Made by a program: the position numbers and the translations under genes
Notes under the pieces: generated by a model
What the model saw: only the letters and a program-made list of their open reading frames with translations
The model's database searches: none
What the model was told of the DNA's origin: nothing
Assembly (NCBI GenBank): GCA_963772845.1
Contig: CAVYYW010000024.1
Coordinates: 1 to 64,000 of the forward strand
DNA length: 64,000 nucleotides
Direction: 5' to 3'
From: CAVYYW01 sp963772845
GTDB taxonomy: Bacteria; Bacillota; Bacilli; Bacillales; Sporolactobacillaceae
Part shown: positions 53,641 to 62,421 of the stretch, piece after piece
Layout: each line of letters begins with the position of its first letter
How positions within the stretch are numbered: position 1 is the stretch's first letter

Positions 53641-54219
53641 TCATTTAAAATGGCCTGAGATCGCTGAGCCATCCTTTTCTTTACGCACAACCGCTTCCCA
53701 TTCTTCCCGCAGCATGCCCATGCGTATTGAATCATAATACGTCCCGTTGTAGTAACGGCACTTGCGCAGTCTTGCTTCCATCGTCATACCGAGCTTTTCA
53801 CCAACCTTAATCATCCTGTGATTGCCTGACCAGGTTGTAAATCCAACCCGAACAAGAGGAAGCGTATTAAAGAGATGCGCCATCCACAGCCTAATAACAC
53901 GTGTTCCATACCCGCCGCTCCAATAGGCAGGATCATAAATGACGATCCCCATTTCAAGCCAGTTTGATGGTTTATGTTCCCAGTAGTAGCCTACGGTCCC
54001 AATGACTTTTCCATCAATTTCAATTGCCATAAAATCATCCTGATGAAGCACTTTTTCTTTTTTCTCCAAGTATGTTTCGTATGAAATCGCTTTATGTTCA
54101 TAGTAGGGCGCATCCCACTTCTTCCATTCCGGCGCCTCTTCTTTGTACATTAATTCCCACAGCGCAGGTAAATCCTTTTCATTTATGGGCCTGATCACTA
54201 AATCTTTTTCTGTAAGCAT
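53641..54219 (-). CDS. GNAT N-acetyltransferase (RimJ/RimL type)
   Basis: A 192-residue acetyltransferase. LVIRPINEKDLPALWELM is the N-terminal strand, GKVIGTVGYYWEHKPSNWLEMGIVIYDP the core sheet and the stretch YWSGGYGTRVIRLWMAHLF the acetyl-CoA pyrophosphate loop. It resembles YoaA-like and protein N-terminal acetyltransferases; the substrate is unknown. ATG at 54219 has TTGGAGGTC upstream. Confidence 0.85.
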   Translation of the reverse strand: MLTEKDLVIRPINEKDLPALWELMYKEEAPEWKKWDAPYYEHKAISYETYLEKKEKVLHQDDFMAIEIDGKVIGTVGYYWEHKPSNWLEMGIVIYDPAYWSGGYGTRVIRLWMAHLFNTLPLVRVGFTTWSGNHRMIKVGEKLGMTMEARLRKCRYYNGTYYDSIRMGMLREEWEAVVRKEKDGSAISGHFK

Positions 54220-54327
54220 CGAGACTGACCTCCAATAGTTTAAAAATCTTCGTCTTACTAAGGTTTTCGCTATTAAAAATTAAATTCCTTTTGATTTATA
54301 CAGGTTAAAAGATTTTTATTAAAGTTA

Positions 54328-54358
54328 TTGACCCTCACGTTGCGTGATAGCTTAAAAT
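54328..54358 (+). promoter_or_regulatory. MerR-type promoter with 19-bp spacer
   Basis: TTGACC (54328-54333) and TAAAAT (54353-54358) are 19 bases apart, the overlong spacing used by MerR activators. The perfect TCACG/CGTGA inverted repeat (54335-54347) lies inside the spacer. It precedes the MerR gene itself. Confidence 0.72.
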
Positions 54359-54378
54359 TGGATTAAGGAGGTGTTCTC

Positions 54379-55140
54379 TTGCGCTACAAGGTGAAGGATG
54401 TGGCCGATCTCGTGGGTATCAGTGTCCGGACGCTGCACCACTATGACCAAATCGGCCTGCTGAAGCCGGCACTGACAACCCCGGCCGGGTACAGAATTTA
54501 TACAAATGACAATCTTGAGAAGCTCCAGCAGATATTGTTTTTCAAAGAGATAGGATTTCCGCTCCTGGAGATCAAGAAAATTCTTGATAACCCTGACTTT
54601 GATCGAAAAAAAGCGTTGCTGATGCATAAGGACATTCTGATAGGTAGGAAAAAGCGGATTGAAGAAATCATACAGACTGTTGAAAAAACGGTGAATGCCA
54701 TTGAAGGAGGGCTTGTAATGGAGAAAAGCGACATGTTCGGCGGTTTCGACATGCCTGAAGCGGACCAAAAAAAATACGCTGAAGAAGCTCGTCAGAAGTA
54801 TGGAAAAGAGATGGTCGACCGCACATTGGAAAAGACATCAAAATACACAAAGGAAGATTGGAAGGATATTCGTACTAAACAGGATGCCATTTATCAAAAG
54901 ATAATCAGAAATATGGATAAAGGACCTGCTGATCCCGAAGTCCAAGAAGCTGTCGATGCTTGGCGGCAGGAAATCACCGACAATTATTACGATTGTACTC
55001 TCGACATCTTCAGGGGGCTTGGCGACCTTTATGTACAAGATGAACGCTTCACCGCCAATATTGATAAATACAAGAAGGGGCTCGCAGCCTTTATGCGTGA
55101 TGCCATGCATATCTATTGCGATCGCAATGAAAACAATTAA
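54379..55140 (+). CDS. TipA/Mta-like MerR regulator
   Basis: A 253-residue protein. Residues 1-70 form the MerR winged helix (YKVKDVADLVGISVRTLHHYDQIGLLKP), then a long dimer helix, and the C-terminal 130 residues resemble the TipAS antibiotic-binding domain (ERFTANIDKYKKGLAAFMRDA). Relatives sense thiopeptide or other hydrophobic drugs and activate efflux or their own promoter. TTG start at 54379 after AAGGAGG, downstream of its own 19-bp-spacer promoter. Confidence 0.9.
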   Translation: MRYKVKDVADLVGISVRTLHHYDQIGLLKPALTTPAGYRIYTNDNLEKLQQILFFKEIGFPLLEIKKILDNPDFDRKKALLMHKDILIGRKKRIEEIIQTVEKTVNAIEGGLVMEKSDMFGGFDMPEADQKKYAEEARQKYGKEMVDRTLEKTSKYTKEDWKDIRTKQDAIYQKIIRNMDKGPADPEVQEAVDAWRQEITDNYYDCTLDIFRGLGDLYVQDERFTANIDKYKKGLAAFMRDAMHIYCDRNENN

Positions 55141-55151
55141 TTAAATGAAAG

Positions 55152-55178
55152 AAGGCACTCCACGATTAGGAGTGCTTT
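55152..55178. terminator. Bidirectional terminator
   Basis: GCACTCC (55155-55161) pairs with GGAGTGC (55169-55175), with AGAA and TTTTC flanks. It separates the MerR gene from the convergent transporter gene. Confidence 0.8.
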
Positions 55179-55180
55179 TC

Positions 55181-56023
55181 TCATTTCCTAAAAAGAAAAC
55201 GGGCAACAATACTGAGAATAAACAACCATAATAAAATATATACGGCCGTTTCCGCAAGGTGGCTGACCGTTACAATGGATAACAGTATCCTTACGTTTGT
55301 AATAAGCAATAAGATACCCACCAAGAGACCAAGCTGTTTAGCTGGCAATATTTTCACCAAATAGGCTGCGATCGGTGCTGCAACCACTCCCCCGCCCATC
55401 AACACAAGAACCCAGGTCCAATTTATATTCGTCGTGCCAAGCGCAAATATAAAACCGATTGAAGAAGCTATGGTAATAAAGAACTCACTTGTATCCACTG
55501 ATCCGATCACGCGGCGCGGCTCGAAATCGCGCTGAGTCATTAAAGCAGGTGTGGCAATTTGTCCCCATCCTCCGCCTGTAGAGTCCACCAGTCCTGCGAT
55601 AAACCCAAGGACCAGGACTTTTATTCCAGTATTGCGCGTCTCTTTTTTAAATTTAGTTTTCGCTTTTAAAAACCGGAATATAATAATCAGACTTAAAATA
55701 ATTAAAAACACAGAAACGAGCGGACGAATGATTTGAACAGGTGCATGTACTAAAAAAAACACCCCGATTAATGAACCCGTTATGCCCGGAATGACGAGTC
55801 TGATAACAATCCTGCGGTCAACATTACCCAATTTATAATGGGAAATACCCGAAATTCCTGTTGTAACAATCTCTGCAAAGTGGACCGAAGAAGAAGCAAC
55901 AACAGGTGCCACGCCGTAGGCCAATAATAGTGATGTCGTGGTTGAGCCGTAAGCCATCCCGAGCGACCCGTCGATCAGCTGAGCCAAAAACCCAACAAAT
56001 AAGAAAACAATGATTTTATTCAA
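55181..56023 (-). CDS. TauE/SafE-family sulfite/sulfonate-type exporter
   Basis: About 280 residues with eight hydrophobic segments. AQLIDGSLGMAYGSTTTSLL and its inverted counterpart GFIAGLVDSTGGGWGQIATPAL are the paired TauE/SafE motifs. Members export sulfite, sulfonates or other small anions. I start at TTG 56023 because GAGGAG is eight bases before it; the earlier TTG (56032) overlaps that site. No sulfur-metabolism gene is adjacent, so the substrate is open. Confidence 0.82.
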   Translation of the reverse strand: MNKIIVFLFVGFLAQLIDGSLGMAYGSTTTSLLLAYGVAPVVASSSVHFAEIVTTGISGISHYKLGNVDRRIVIRLVIPGITGSLIGVFFLVHAPVQIIRPLVSVFLIILSLIIIFRFLKAKTKFKKETRNTGIKVLVLGFIAGLVDSTGGGWGQIATPALMTQRDFEPRRVIGSVDTSEFFITIASSIGFIFALGTTNINWTWVLVLMGGGVVAAPIAAYLVKILPAKQLGLLVGILLLITNVRILLSIVTVSHLAETAVYILLWLFILSIVARFLFRK

Positions 56024-56102
56024 ATAGGACAACTCCTCGCTTAATCCTATTTATATTAGGGATGGAAAAATTACATGTCTTTTTTTAAAAGCAATACAAA
56101 AA

Positions 56103-56130
56103 ATCCCGCATGTATTCATGCAGGGTTTCA
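56103..56130 (-). terminator. Terminator of the mocA operon
   Basis: On the minus strand CCCTGCATG pairs with CATGCGGG around AATA and ends in ATTTTTTG, about 85 bases past the stop at 56212. Confidence 0.75.
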
Positions 56131-56211
56131 ACTATCCTATGAAATTCTTTGATTTCTTGTACCTTTTCCACTACAGACCTTAAATGCTATGAAAATCATA
56201 TACTGAAAATT

Positions 56212-56862
56212 TTATGCCTTTTGCGAGGAATCGACCTTCAATAGTTTTTCATAATCTTCAGGTGTATCGATATCAAGAAACGAGACACTGTGTGACTGGT
56301 TAATAAATCGTCCATTTGGGAAGCGGTCTCCCTTAAAAAGAGAGCGTGCGCCTTCATCTCCTCGTAGGTTCATTAAGTCAGGAAACGTTTGTTTTGAGAA
56401 CAGGACTGGGGGGTGCACGGTGTTATTCAAGCGAGGTGCTGCAAAAGATAGTGCCTGATGATGAAAAAGGCTTTTTTTATAGTCTTTTAAAAGTTCATTA
56501 ATTACCTTTCCTGAAACAAACGGCTGATCGGCGAGCATGATGAGAACTGCGGAGGCATTCATTTTCTGTGCTCTCTGAACACCACTGCGGATCGAACACG
56601 CTTGGCCATTATGCGCCTCCTTACTAATAACGATGGACCATTTATTAAAATATTCCCCAGTAAAGAGAAGGGGGTCTACCCAATCAAGCGGATCATCAGG
56701 TTTTTTTACAATCAACAGATGATCGATCGAGGTACTAAGCGCGGTTATTATCCCTTTGCTGCCGACTGTCGTTCCGGCAAACGGAAGAGCCAGTTTATTC
56801 TCCCCCATTCGACGGCTCGCACCGGCAGCAAGATATATTGCGATTATTTTATGTAGCCCCAT
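56212..56862 (-). CDS. MocA/PucB-like nucleotidyltransferase
   Basis: A 216-residue MobA-like NTP transferase. LAAGASRRMGENKLALPFAG is the signature nucleotide-binding loop; NGQACSIRSGVQRA, MLADQPFVS (metal Asp) and DIDTPEDYEKL complete the family pattern. MocA transfers CMP to molybdopterin before insertion into xanthine dehydrogenase; PucB is the Bacillus purine-operon relative. It overlaps the XdhC-like gene by 14 bases. No dehydrogenase subunit genes are in view. Confidence 0.85.
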   Translation of the reverse strand: MGLHKIIAIYLAAGASRRMGENKLALPFAGTTVGSKGIITALSTSIDHLLIVKKPDDPLDWVDPLLFTGEYFNKWSIVISKEAHNGQACSIRSGVQRAQKMNASAVLIMLADQPFVSGKVINELLKDYKKSLFHHQALSFAAPRLNNTVHPPVLFSKQTFPDLMNLRGDEGARSLFKGDRFPNGRFINQSHSVSFLDIDTPEDYEKLLKVDSSQKA

Positions 56863-57937
56863 TACCTCTCCTCCCCCTATACAGCTGAATCAGCCTTCCG
56901 ATAATACTGATTGCAATTTCCTCAGGACCTTCTGCTCCAATCTGTAACCCTGCTGGTGATTCAAGATAGTCAGGCCATTCAAGATTCCCCAACAACCGTT
57001 TTGTTCGCCTTTCTGAACCGAGGACACCCAGATACAACAATCTTGTTTCTCAACAAGACTTTTGAAGAATGAATTTAGTCCTTCTGAAACTGATGCGTCA
57101 TAATGACAGCGGCATCATCCTTCATTAATGGAAAAGACTTAAGAAAAGATTGTACCGGCATGGCATAGCAATGATCCGATTCTGGAAAGTTTAAATGGTT
57201 ACAGAGCCGTTCACTCTCATCTAGTAACCTGCACCAGAAAGCCCGTCTTGGAAGCAATCGCTGACGAGTGGCTTCGCGTCAGAATTCGCTCCAAAAATAA
57301 TGAGGCGGGGCTGCGGCCTTATGAGGTGTACGTAATACTCTGGTTGATCAACAATTCCGCTGTATTCCCGCAGCGCAGCGTGATCACCTTCCCAAATTCT
57401 TAAAAACTTCTCTGGAAAGTCCTCATCGCATGCACCAAAAGGTTCATTTTGAGAAGGGATAAAAATATAAGAGGCCGAATCAACGAATGTTTTTTTCACT
57501 GCAAAAACAGGGATTCTTTTTTGAAGCAACGCGTTCAGATGCTCGAGGCAGTTTCTATACGTTTCATTAATTGGCTCAAGTAAAATATGAACAATGCCGT
57601 TACAGCCACTGCCCTTTCCCCACCCAAGATCATCTTCTGAGCTCAAATCATAAATGACGGTTTCAGCATGCCCTCTTTTAAAACGCTCGATATTTTCAAA
57701 TAGTCCATTCGCGCGCTTTTTAAGATCCTCTTCTAGGCAACCTGCACTGATTATGCCTGTTAAACGTCCTGTCCGCTCAATTAACAAGGCGCTTCCTGGT
57801 TTACAGTAAGCGGAGCCATTGACATGGATGACCGTCGCCAGAATACAAGGTTCCTCGCTCAATTCTAAGCGGTTTAAAATCTCAAACATAGCTTCCAGAA
57901 CATTTGCCTCCTTAAAAATACGCAATTGCTTTGGCAA
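56849..57937 (-). pseudogene. XdhC/PucA-like molybdenum enzyme accessory protein, multiply frameshifted
   Basis: Parts of an XdhC protein lie in several frames: N-terminal PCILATVIHVNGSAYCKPGSALL and GIISAGCLEEDLKKRA with RLIIFGANSDAKPLVS (to about 57270), a middle part IASKTGFLVQVT then LNFPESDHCYAMP and AAVIMTHQFQKD (to 57075), and the C-terminal LYLGVLGSERRTKRLL part (57040-56849). Two extra and two missing bases account for the breaks. XdhC binds molybdopterin and sulfurates it for xanthine dehydrogenase. AAGGAGG lies at 57907-57913, but the initiation codon is unclear. Confidence 0.75.
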
Positions 57938-58123
57938 TCATATGTATGAATGACGTGATGCTGTTATGTCAAAATGATCAGCAATATTGTAAATCTTTTC
58001 ATAGTTGTATTTAATTTAAGCAATTAAGGAAATCTTAAGATTAAGGTGTTTTAATAAACACAGTTGCCCCTGCTTAGACATTGCGAGCGTATTAATTTTG
58101 TCAGAAATAAGGAGGAAATGTTT

Positions 58124-59231
58124 ATGAATATGAAAAAAATGTTAATTACCGGTGCTATTGTCGCATCCTTAGGTACAACAACCGCTGCCTATGCAGCCAC
58201 AACGCATTCTACAGATAAACCAGCTGCGCCGTCTTCTATGCAGCAGCCCCCATTTGGTCACCATGGTCACGGCATGCGCGGCGGTGGCTTAATGAAGGAC
58301 GCCGCTTCCATTCTAAAGGTTGATCAAAAAACCTTGATGAGCGACTTGAAAGCCGGCAAATCTCTGGCTGACATCGCCAGCAGCAAAGGCATCTCAAAGG
58401 ACACGCTGATTTCCAAGCTGAACGCGAGCATGAAAACACGTCTCGATAAAGCCGTGTCTAATGGAAAACTTACGGCTGCTAAAGAAAAGGACATCCTCAC
58501 CAAAAGCCAAACCCGCCTCACGAAGATGGTTGAGCAAAAAGGATTGCCGAAGTTCGGCGGCAAGCATGGCATGCACGGCATGCGCGGCGGTGGCTTAATG
58601 AAAGACGCCGCTTCCATTCTGAAGGTCGATCAAAAAACATTGATTGAGCGACTTGAAAGCTGGCAAATCTCTGGCTGATATCGCCAGCAGCAAAGGCATC
58701 TCAAAGGACACACTGATTTCCAAGCTGAATGCGAGCATGAAAACACGTCTCGATAAAGCCGTGTCTAATGGAAAACTCACGGCTGCTAAAGAAAAGGACA
58801 TCCTTACCAAAAGCCAAACCCGCATCACGAAGATGGTTGAGCAAAAAGGATTGCCGAAGTTCGGCGGCAAGCATGGCATGCACGGCATGCGTGGCGGCGG
58901 CTTAATGAAGGACGCCGCTTCCATTCTGAAGGTCGATCAAAAAACCTTGATGAGCGACTTGAAAGCCGGCAAATCTCTAGCTGATATCGCCAGCAGCAAA
59001 GGCATCTCAAAGGACACGTTGATTTCCAAGCTGAACGCGAGCATGAAAACACGTCTCGATAAAGCCGTGTCTAATGGAAAAATGACGGCAGCACAGGAAA
59101 AGGATATGCTGACTAAAAATCAAAGCCGCGTCTCTGATATGGTAACCCAAAAGGGCTTTCCAAAAGGCGGTATGAAACCGCAAGGCGGAATGCATCATTC
59201 AGATAATGACAAGCAGCAGACCTTCCAATAA
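58124..59231 (+). pseudogene. Secreted protein of three 102-residue modules, frameshifted
   Basis: MNMKKMLITGAIVASLGTTTAAYA is a signal peptide. Three nearly identical modules begin at about 58271, 58577 and 58884, each GMRGGGLMKDAASILKVDQ, then TLMSDLKAGKSLADIASSKG, ISKDTLISKLNASMKTRLDK and a KGLPKFGGKHGMHG spacer. The helical motif resembles small extracellular DUF2680-type repeats of unknown role. An extra T near 58644 (TTGATTGAG for TTGATGAG) breaks module two. Modules are nearly identical at DNA level, so copy number may vary. GGAGG precedes the ATG 58124. Confidence 0.78.
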
Positions 59232-59246
59232 ATTAGTGGACAGGCA

Positions 59247-59282
59247 ACACCCTGATACGTGAATGTATCAGGGTGTTTTTTT
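59247..59282 (+). terminator. Strong terminator
   Basis: ACACCCTGATAC (59247-59258) and GTATCAGGGTGT (59264-59275) form a perfect 12-bp stem followed by T7. Confidence 0.92.
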
Positions 59283-59297
59283 AAAGGATTAATTTTT

Positions 59298-59321
59298 AAA
59301 CAAACGTTTAATTAAACGTTG
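59298..59321. promoter_or_regulatory. Palindrome sharing 18 bases with the prpB leader
   Basis: CAAACGTTTAATTAAACGTTG (59301-59321) is a near-perfect palindrome, and AAACAAACGTTTAATTAA (59298-59315) equals the motif at 8973-8990. It lies between two convergent genes, an odd place for an operator. Confidence 0.4.
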
Positions 59322-59329
59322 AAAATCAC

Positions 59330-60568
59330 TTATTTGGCAACAGCTTTTTGGCTGTCTGACATGGTCTTCGGTCTAAGAAATTCATTTTTAAAAGGAATCA
59401 GCAGCGCTAACCCTGCTAACCCGACAATCACCCCCGAAAGCGTAAAAATCTTGGTCATCTCCCAATGATTCACAAGAACGGAACCCGTCAGAATCCCGAG
59501 TGGAATCGTGCAGGAGGTTAGCATCGATAAGAAGCTCATCACCCGGCCCATTTTATCCTTGTCAACTAACGTCTGAAATGCTGTGCTGATCCCAACGCTC
59601 GCAAAACAAATGCCGAGTCCTAGCATTCCTGCAAATATAATGAGCGCCAAATAATTCATAAATACTCCTGCGACAACAAGCGCAGCCCCTTCAAGGACCA
59701 GCCCAAAAACCGCCAGCCGGATTTGGTTTTTAAACAACCCGCTCACCATCACAAGACTTCCGATCAGCGCACCAATCGCTACTGATGTCTCTGTCCATCC
59801 TAGCCCTGATGCCCCGACATGCAGCACTTGCTTGCAGATGACAGACAGGAAGACATTTAACGGCGCCAGAAAGAAATTAATAATGACCCCGCCTACGATG
59901 ATCAGAAACAGTAACCTTCGCATCCTAAATGTATAGTAAATACCTTCCTTAAACTGGTGAAGGAAGGATTCTTTTTCTGAGGAGACTTTAAGATTTGGAA
60001 TCGATAGAAACAGAGAAAACCCGGCTGCAATAAAGAAGGAAACACCATTAATTGCAAACAGGACAGGTATGGAGACCACTGCAATCAGAATACCGCCCAA
60101 CGCCGGACCAATGATATTGGAGGTTTGCTGGACAAATTGAAACGAGGCATTGGCTTTCGATAATTTTTCCTCTTCAACAACGAGGGGAATCGAGGACGCC
60201 AGAGCCGGTGAGAAAAAGGCTTTGATGCTCGATGCCAGCACAAGGCAGATATCGATTGCTATCAATGGAACCTGACCATCCTTCGTTATGAGCATCAGAA
60301 CAAGCATCAAAATCCCTCTCGTCACATCCGTCACGATCAATAGTGGTTTTTTTATGTTTTTATCCGCGAGCACCCCTGCCCACGGCATGATTATAATAGA
60401 CGGCAGCGTCATACACATCACACTCATTCCTAACGAGAGCGATGATCCCGTTTGAGAAATGATGTACCACATTAATGCGATACTATAGAGCTTGTCCCCT
60501 AAAACCGAGATTCCTTGGCCGCCGACCAGCAGCATAAACATGCGATTTCTGTACAATGGACGCGTCAT
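59330..60568 (-). CDS. MFS exporter
   Basis: A 412-residue, twelve-helix carrier. Motif-A-like PWAGVLADKNIKKPLL follows helix two, and FVQQTSNIIGPALGGILIA and VDKDKMGRVMSFLSMLT fit the MFS_3 (macrolide/enterobactin exporter-like) group. Substrate unknown. It is 70 bases after the ArsR-type gene, which probably regulates it. ATG at 60568. Confidence 0.85.
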   Translation of the reverse strand: MTRPLYRNRMFMLLVGGQGISVLGDKLYSIALMWYIISQTGSSLSLGMSVMCMTLPSIIIMPWAGVLADKNIKKPLLIVTDVTRGILMLVLMLITKDGQVPLIAIDICLVLASSIKAFFSPALASSIPLVVEEEKLSKANASFQFVQQTSNIIGPALGGILIAVVSIPVLFAINGVSFFIAAGFSLFLSIPNLKVSSEKESFLHQFKEGIYYTFRMRRLLFLIIVGGVIINFFLAPLNVFLSVICKQVLHVGASGLGWTETSVAIGALIGSLVMVSGLFKNQIRLAVFGLVLEGAALVVAGVFMNYLALIIFAGMLGLGICFASVGISTAFQTLVDKDKMGRVMSFLSMLTSCTIPLGILTGSVLVNHWEMTKIFTLSGVIVGLAGLALLIPFKNEFLRPKTMSDSQKAVAK

Positions 60569-60638
60569 GTTTCCCCTCTTTTCTTTTATATGAAATGATT
60601 AATTCTATATAAATCGAAATTTAAAACAGGAAAAGATC

Positions 60639-61670
60639 TTAAGGTAGAATTAATGTCTGTTTCATTTGTTCCATCAGCTTCTCAATTTCTTTTGGCTGTA
60701 CTTCGTAATAGACACGATTTTCTTTCCGAGCAGCTTTAACAAGATTTACAGAAGTCAGCGCAGAAAGGTGATGAGAGACAGTTGAGTTTGATAGACTCAG
60801 CCGCTGCGCCAGCTCGTAACCGTATAGCGGCCCCTGCTTCAATAGACGAATAATGTTGAGGCGTTTCTCGTCAGCAAGTATTTTGAAAGCCCTTGTCAAT
60901 TCTTCTTTATTCACGGTCAGGTCTGCCTTGAGCTGGAACTGCCGGATTCCAAAAAGAAAAATCTGTAAGTCATCTGTTTCTGCAGTCAAAGAACAGTCAT
61001 AATAAAAAACGGAAGCTGCTATAACAAGTTCGCCGTCCTTAACGGGCTGCAGCTGATTCGAAACGAGGGTCTCCACACCCTTTTCCTCAATATAATGTTT
61101 CATGTCTTCTAGGCTGGAGCGCTGCTTTTCCAGCAAATCAGCCATTTCATCCTCAATATACACATGGAAGTTTCGAACAACTTCTACAAAACGGCGCTTC
61201 GTTTCTTCAGCATGCGCAAAAAGGTACGTCGCCTTCCACTTCTCTTTTTCGGGCAGATTGCTTTGTTCAATATAGCTTGCCGCTTCATTAAAATCACTTA
61301 CGTCTTCCAGTTCTTCTTCAGGAAAGCCTGTTTTAAAAAAGTAGACAAACAATTGCTTGGCCGGTGTTTCTTCTACCCTGCGTAAGAATGTGCTGACGTC
61401 TTGATGAGCATCATGCTCCCAGGCAAAGCGGATTAGCGTTAATCCAAAAAAACTTTCCGGATTGAAAAACAGATCAAGCTCGTTCTTAATTTTCTCCGGC
61501 AATGCTGCTCTTTTCTGCTCCACCCACTGATTAAGCTCCGCTGGCTGACCTGCCACTTCTCTTGATATATCCGATAACAAGGCTTCATGAGCGTTGACGC
61601 GGAACATTGCTGCTAGAAGCTCAAAAACTGGTGAAACAATAAAGTGAATGTTCTCAGGCTGTTTATTCAT
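60639..61670 (-). CDS. ArsR-type regulator with long N-terminal domain
   Basis: A 343-residue protein. The C-terminal 90 residues are an ArsR winged helix (FKILADEKRLNIIRLLKQG, YELAQRLSLSNSTVSHHLSAL, wing KENRVYYEV). The N-terminal 250 residues match the helical domain found in DUF5937-type ArsR proteins (FELLAAMFRVNAHEALL, GLTLIRFAWEHDAHQ), presumably the sensor. Probably represses itself and the MFS gene. ATG at 61670. Confidence 0.85.
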   Translation of the reverse strand: MNKQPENIHFIVSPVFELLAAMFRVNAHEALLSDISREVAGQPAELNQWVEQKRAALPEKIKNELDLFFNPESFFGLTLIRFAWEHDAHQDVSTFLRRVEETPAKQLFVYFFKTGFPEEELEDVSDFNEAASYIEQSNLPEKEKWKATYLFAHAEETKRRFVEVVRNFHVYIEDEMADLLEKQRSSLEDMKHYIEEKGVETLVSNQLQPVKDGELVIAASVFYYDCSLTAETDDLQIFLFGIRQFQLKADLTVNKEELTRAFKILADEKRLNIIRLLKQGPLYGYELAQRLSLSNSTVSHHLSALTSVNLVKAARKENRVYYEVQPKEIEKLMEQMKQTLILP

Positions 61671-61732
61671 CTAAGGACTCCATTTCTCGGTAAAGACCAT
61701 TCCGACTAGTTATATGGTATAGTTTACAACAC

Positions 61733-61772
61733 TTTCGATTGATGTCAATTGTTATTTTCTATTTTAATCGAA
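61733..61772 (-). promoter_or_regulatory. Promoter region with AATCGAA half-sites
   Basis: On the minus strand TTGACA (61748-61743) is a -35 element. AATCGAA-type half-sites occur as TTTCGATT (61733-61740) and AATCGAAT (61766-61773), and AATCGAAAT also lies before the MFS gene (60612-60620). They may be the ArsR operator. Confidence 0.45.
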
Positions 61773-61794
61773 TGTTAAAATATGAGATACATCA

Positions 61795-62365
61795 TTTCGA
61801 GGAGTCTCGGACCTTTCACTTCAATCAACTTATTTGTTGCCGGTGGAGCCCTTTAGACGTCATTTATGGCTATAGATTTTCCTTTCCCAGCTTAATCGGT
61901 TCGGCCAAGATCCCGCCATGGAGAACGAAAGCGGCGGCTTAGCTTTCATAGAAGCTATGAAAGGCAAAAAGGAACCAAGGAGCGAGGGAAATGTCCTTCA
62001 TATGCATGACAAGAGCGGAAATTGCGAGACTCCTGCAGAAATAGCGAGCCAAGTGAGACCCTGCAGCCCTCCTTAAGGAAGATCGGCTAAGCACGTCACC
62101 TCCTGTGACAACGCCGATCCTACCCACGTCCTGTGGGCATGAAGCGGCTCACGGATCGCCTGCGGAAAGCGAGCAGAATTTCCGCTCACGAAAATGGCAG
62201 GCAAATCTCATAAATAAATTTTTTTCATCATAAAAGGACTTTTTCAGTGGACACTCGCTGATTCCGAGGGAGTCTCGAGTATTTCTAGCTTTCAACGGTG
62301 GGCATGCGCATTTTCGAGTAGTCTCGCACCTTTCGTCTCAATCAACGCCTTTGTTGCATGATGAT
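61795..62365. repeat. Compound repeat region before the VOC gene
   Basis: No gene is seen between 61671 and 62421. The region strings together an inverted TCGAGGAGTCTCGGACC-type unit ending in AATCAAC (61822-61828), a GCGGCGGCTTAGC stretch, the CACGTCCTGTG hairpin subfamily (62073-62160), and another GCGCATTTTCGAGTAGTCTC unit ending in AATCAAC (62339-62345). Confidence 0.65.
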
Positions 62366-62421
62366 GCCCATTAGAAGTCCTTTACGTGGATGGATTCGGC
62401 GTTGCCACAGGACGTGACGAT

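Noticed and set aside
58236..59198. Repeated minus-strand frames in the three-module gene
   Set aside because: They repeat only because the modules do; the plus strand has the signal peptide, ribosome binding site and terminator.
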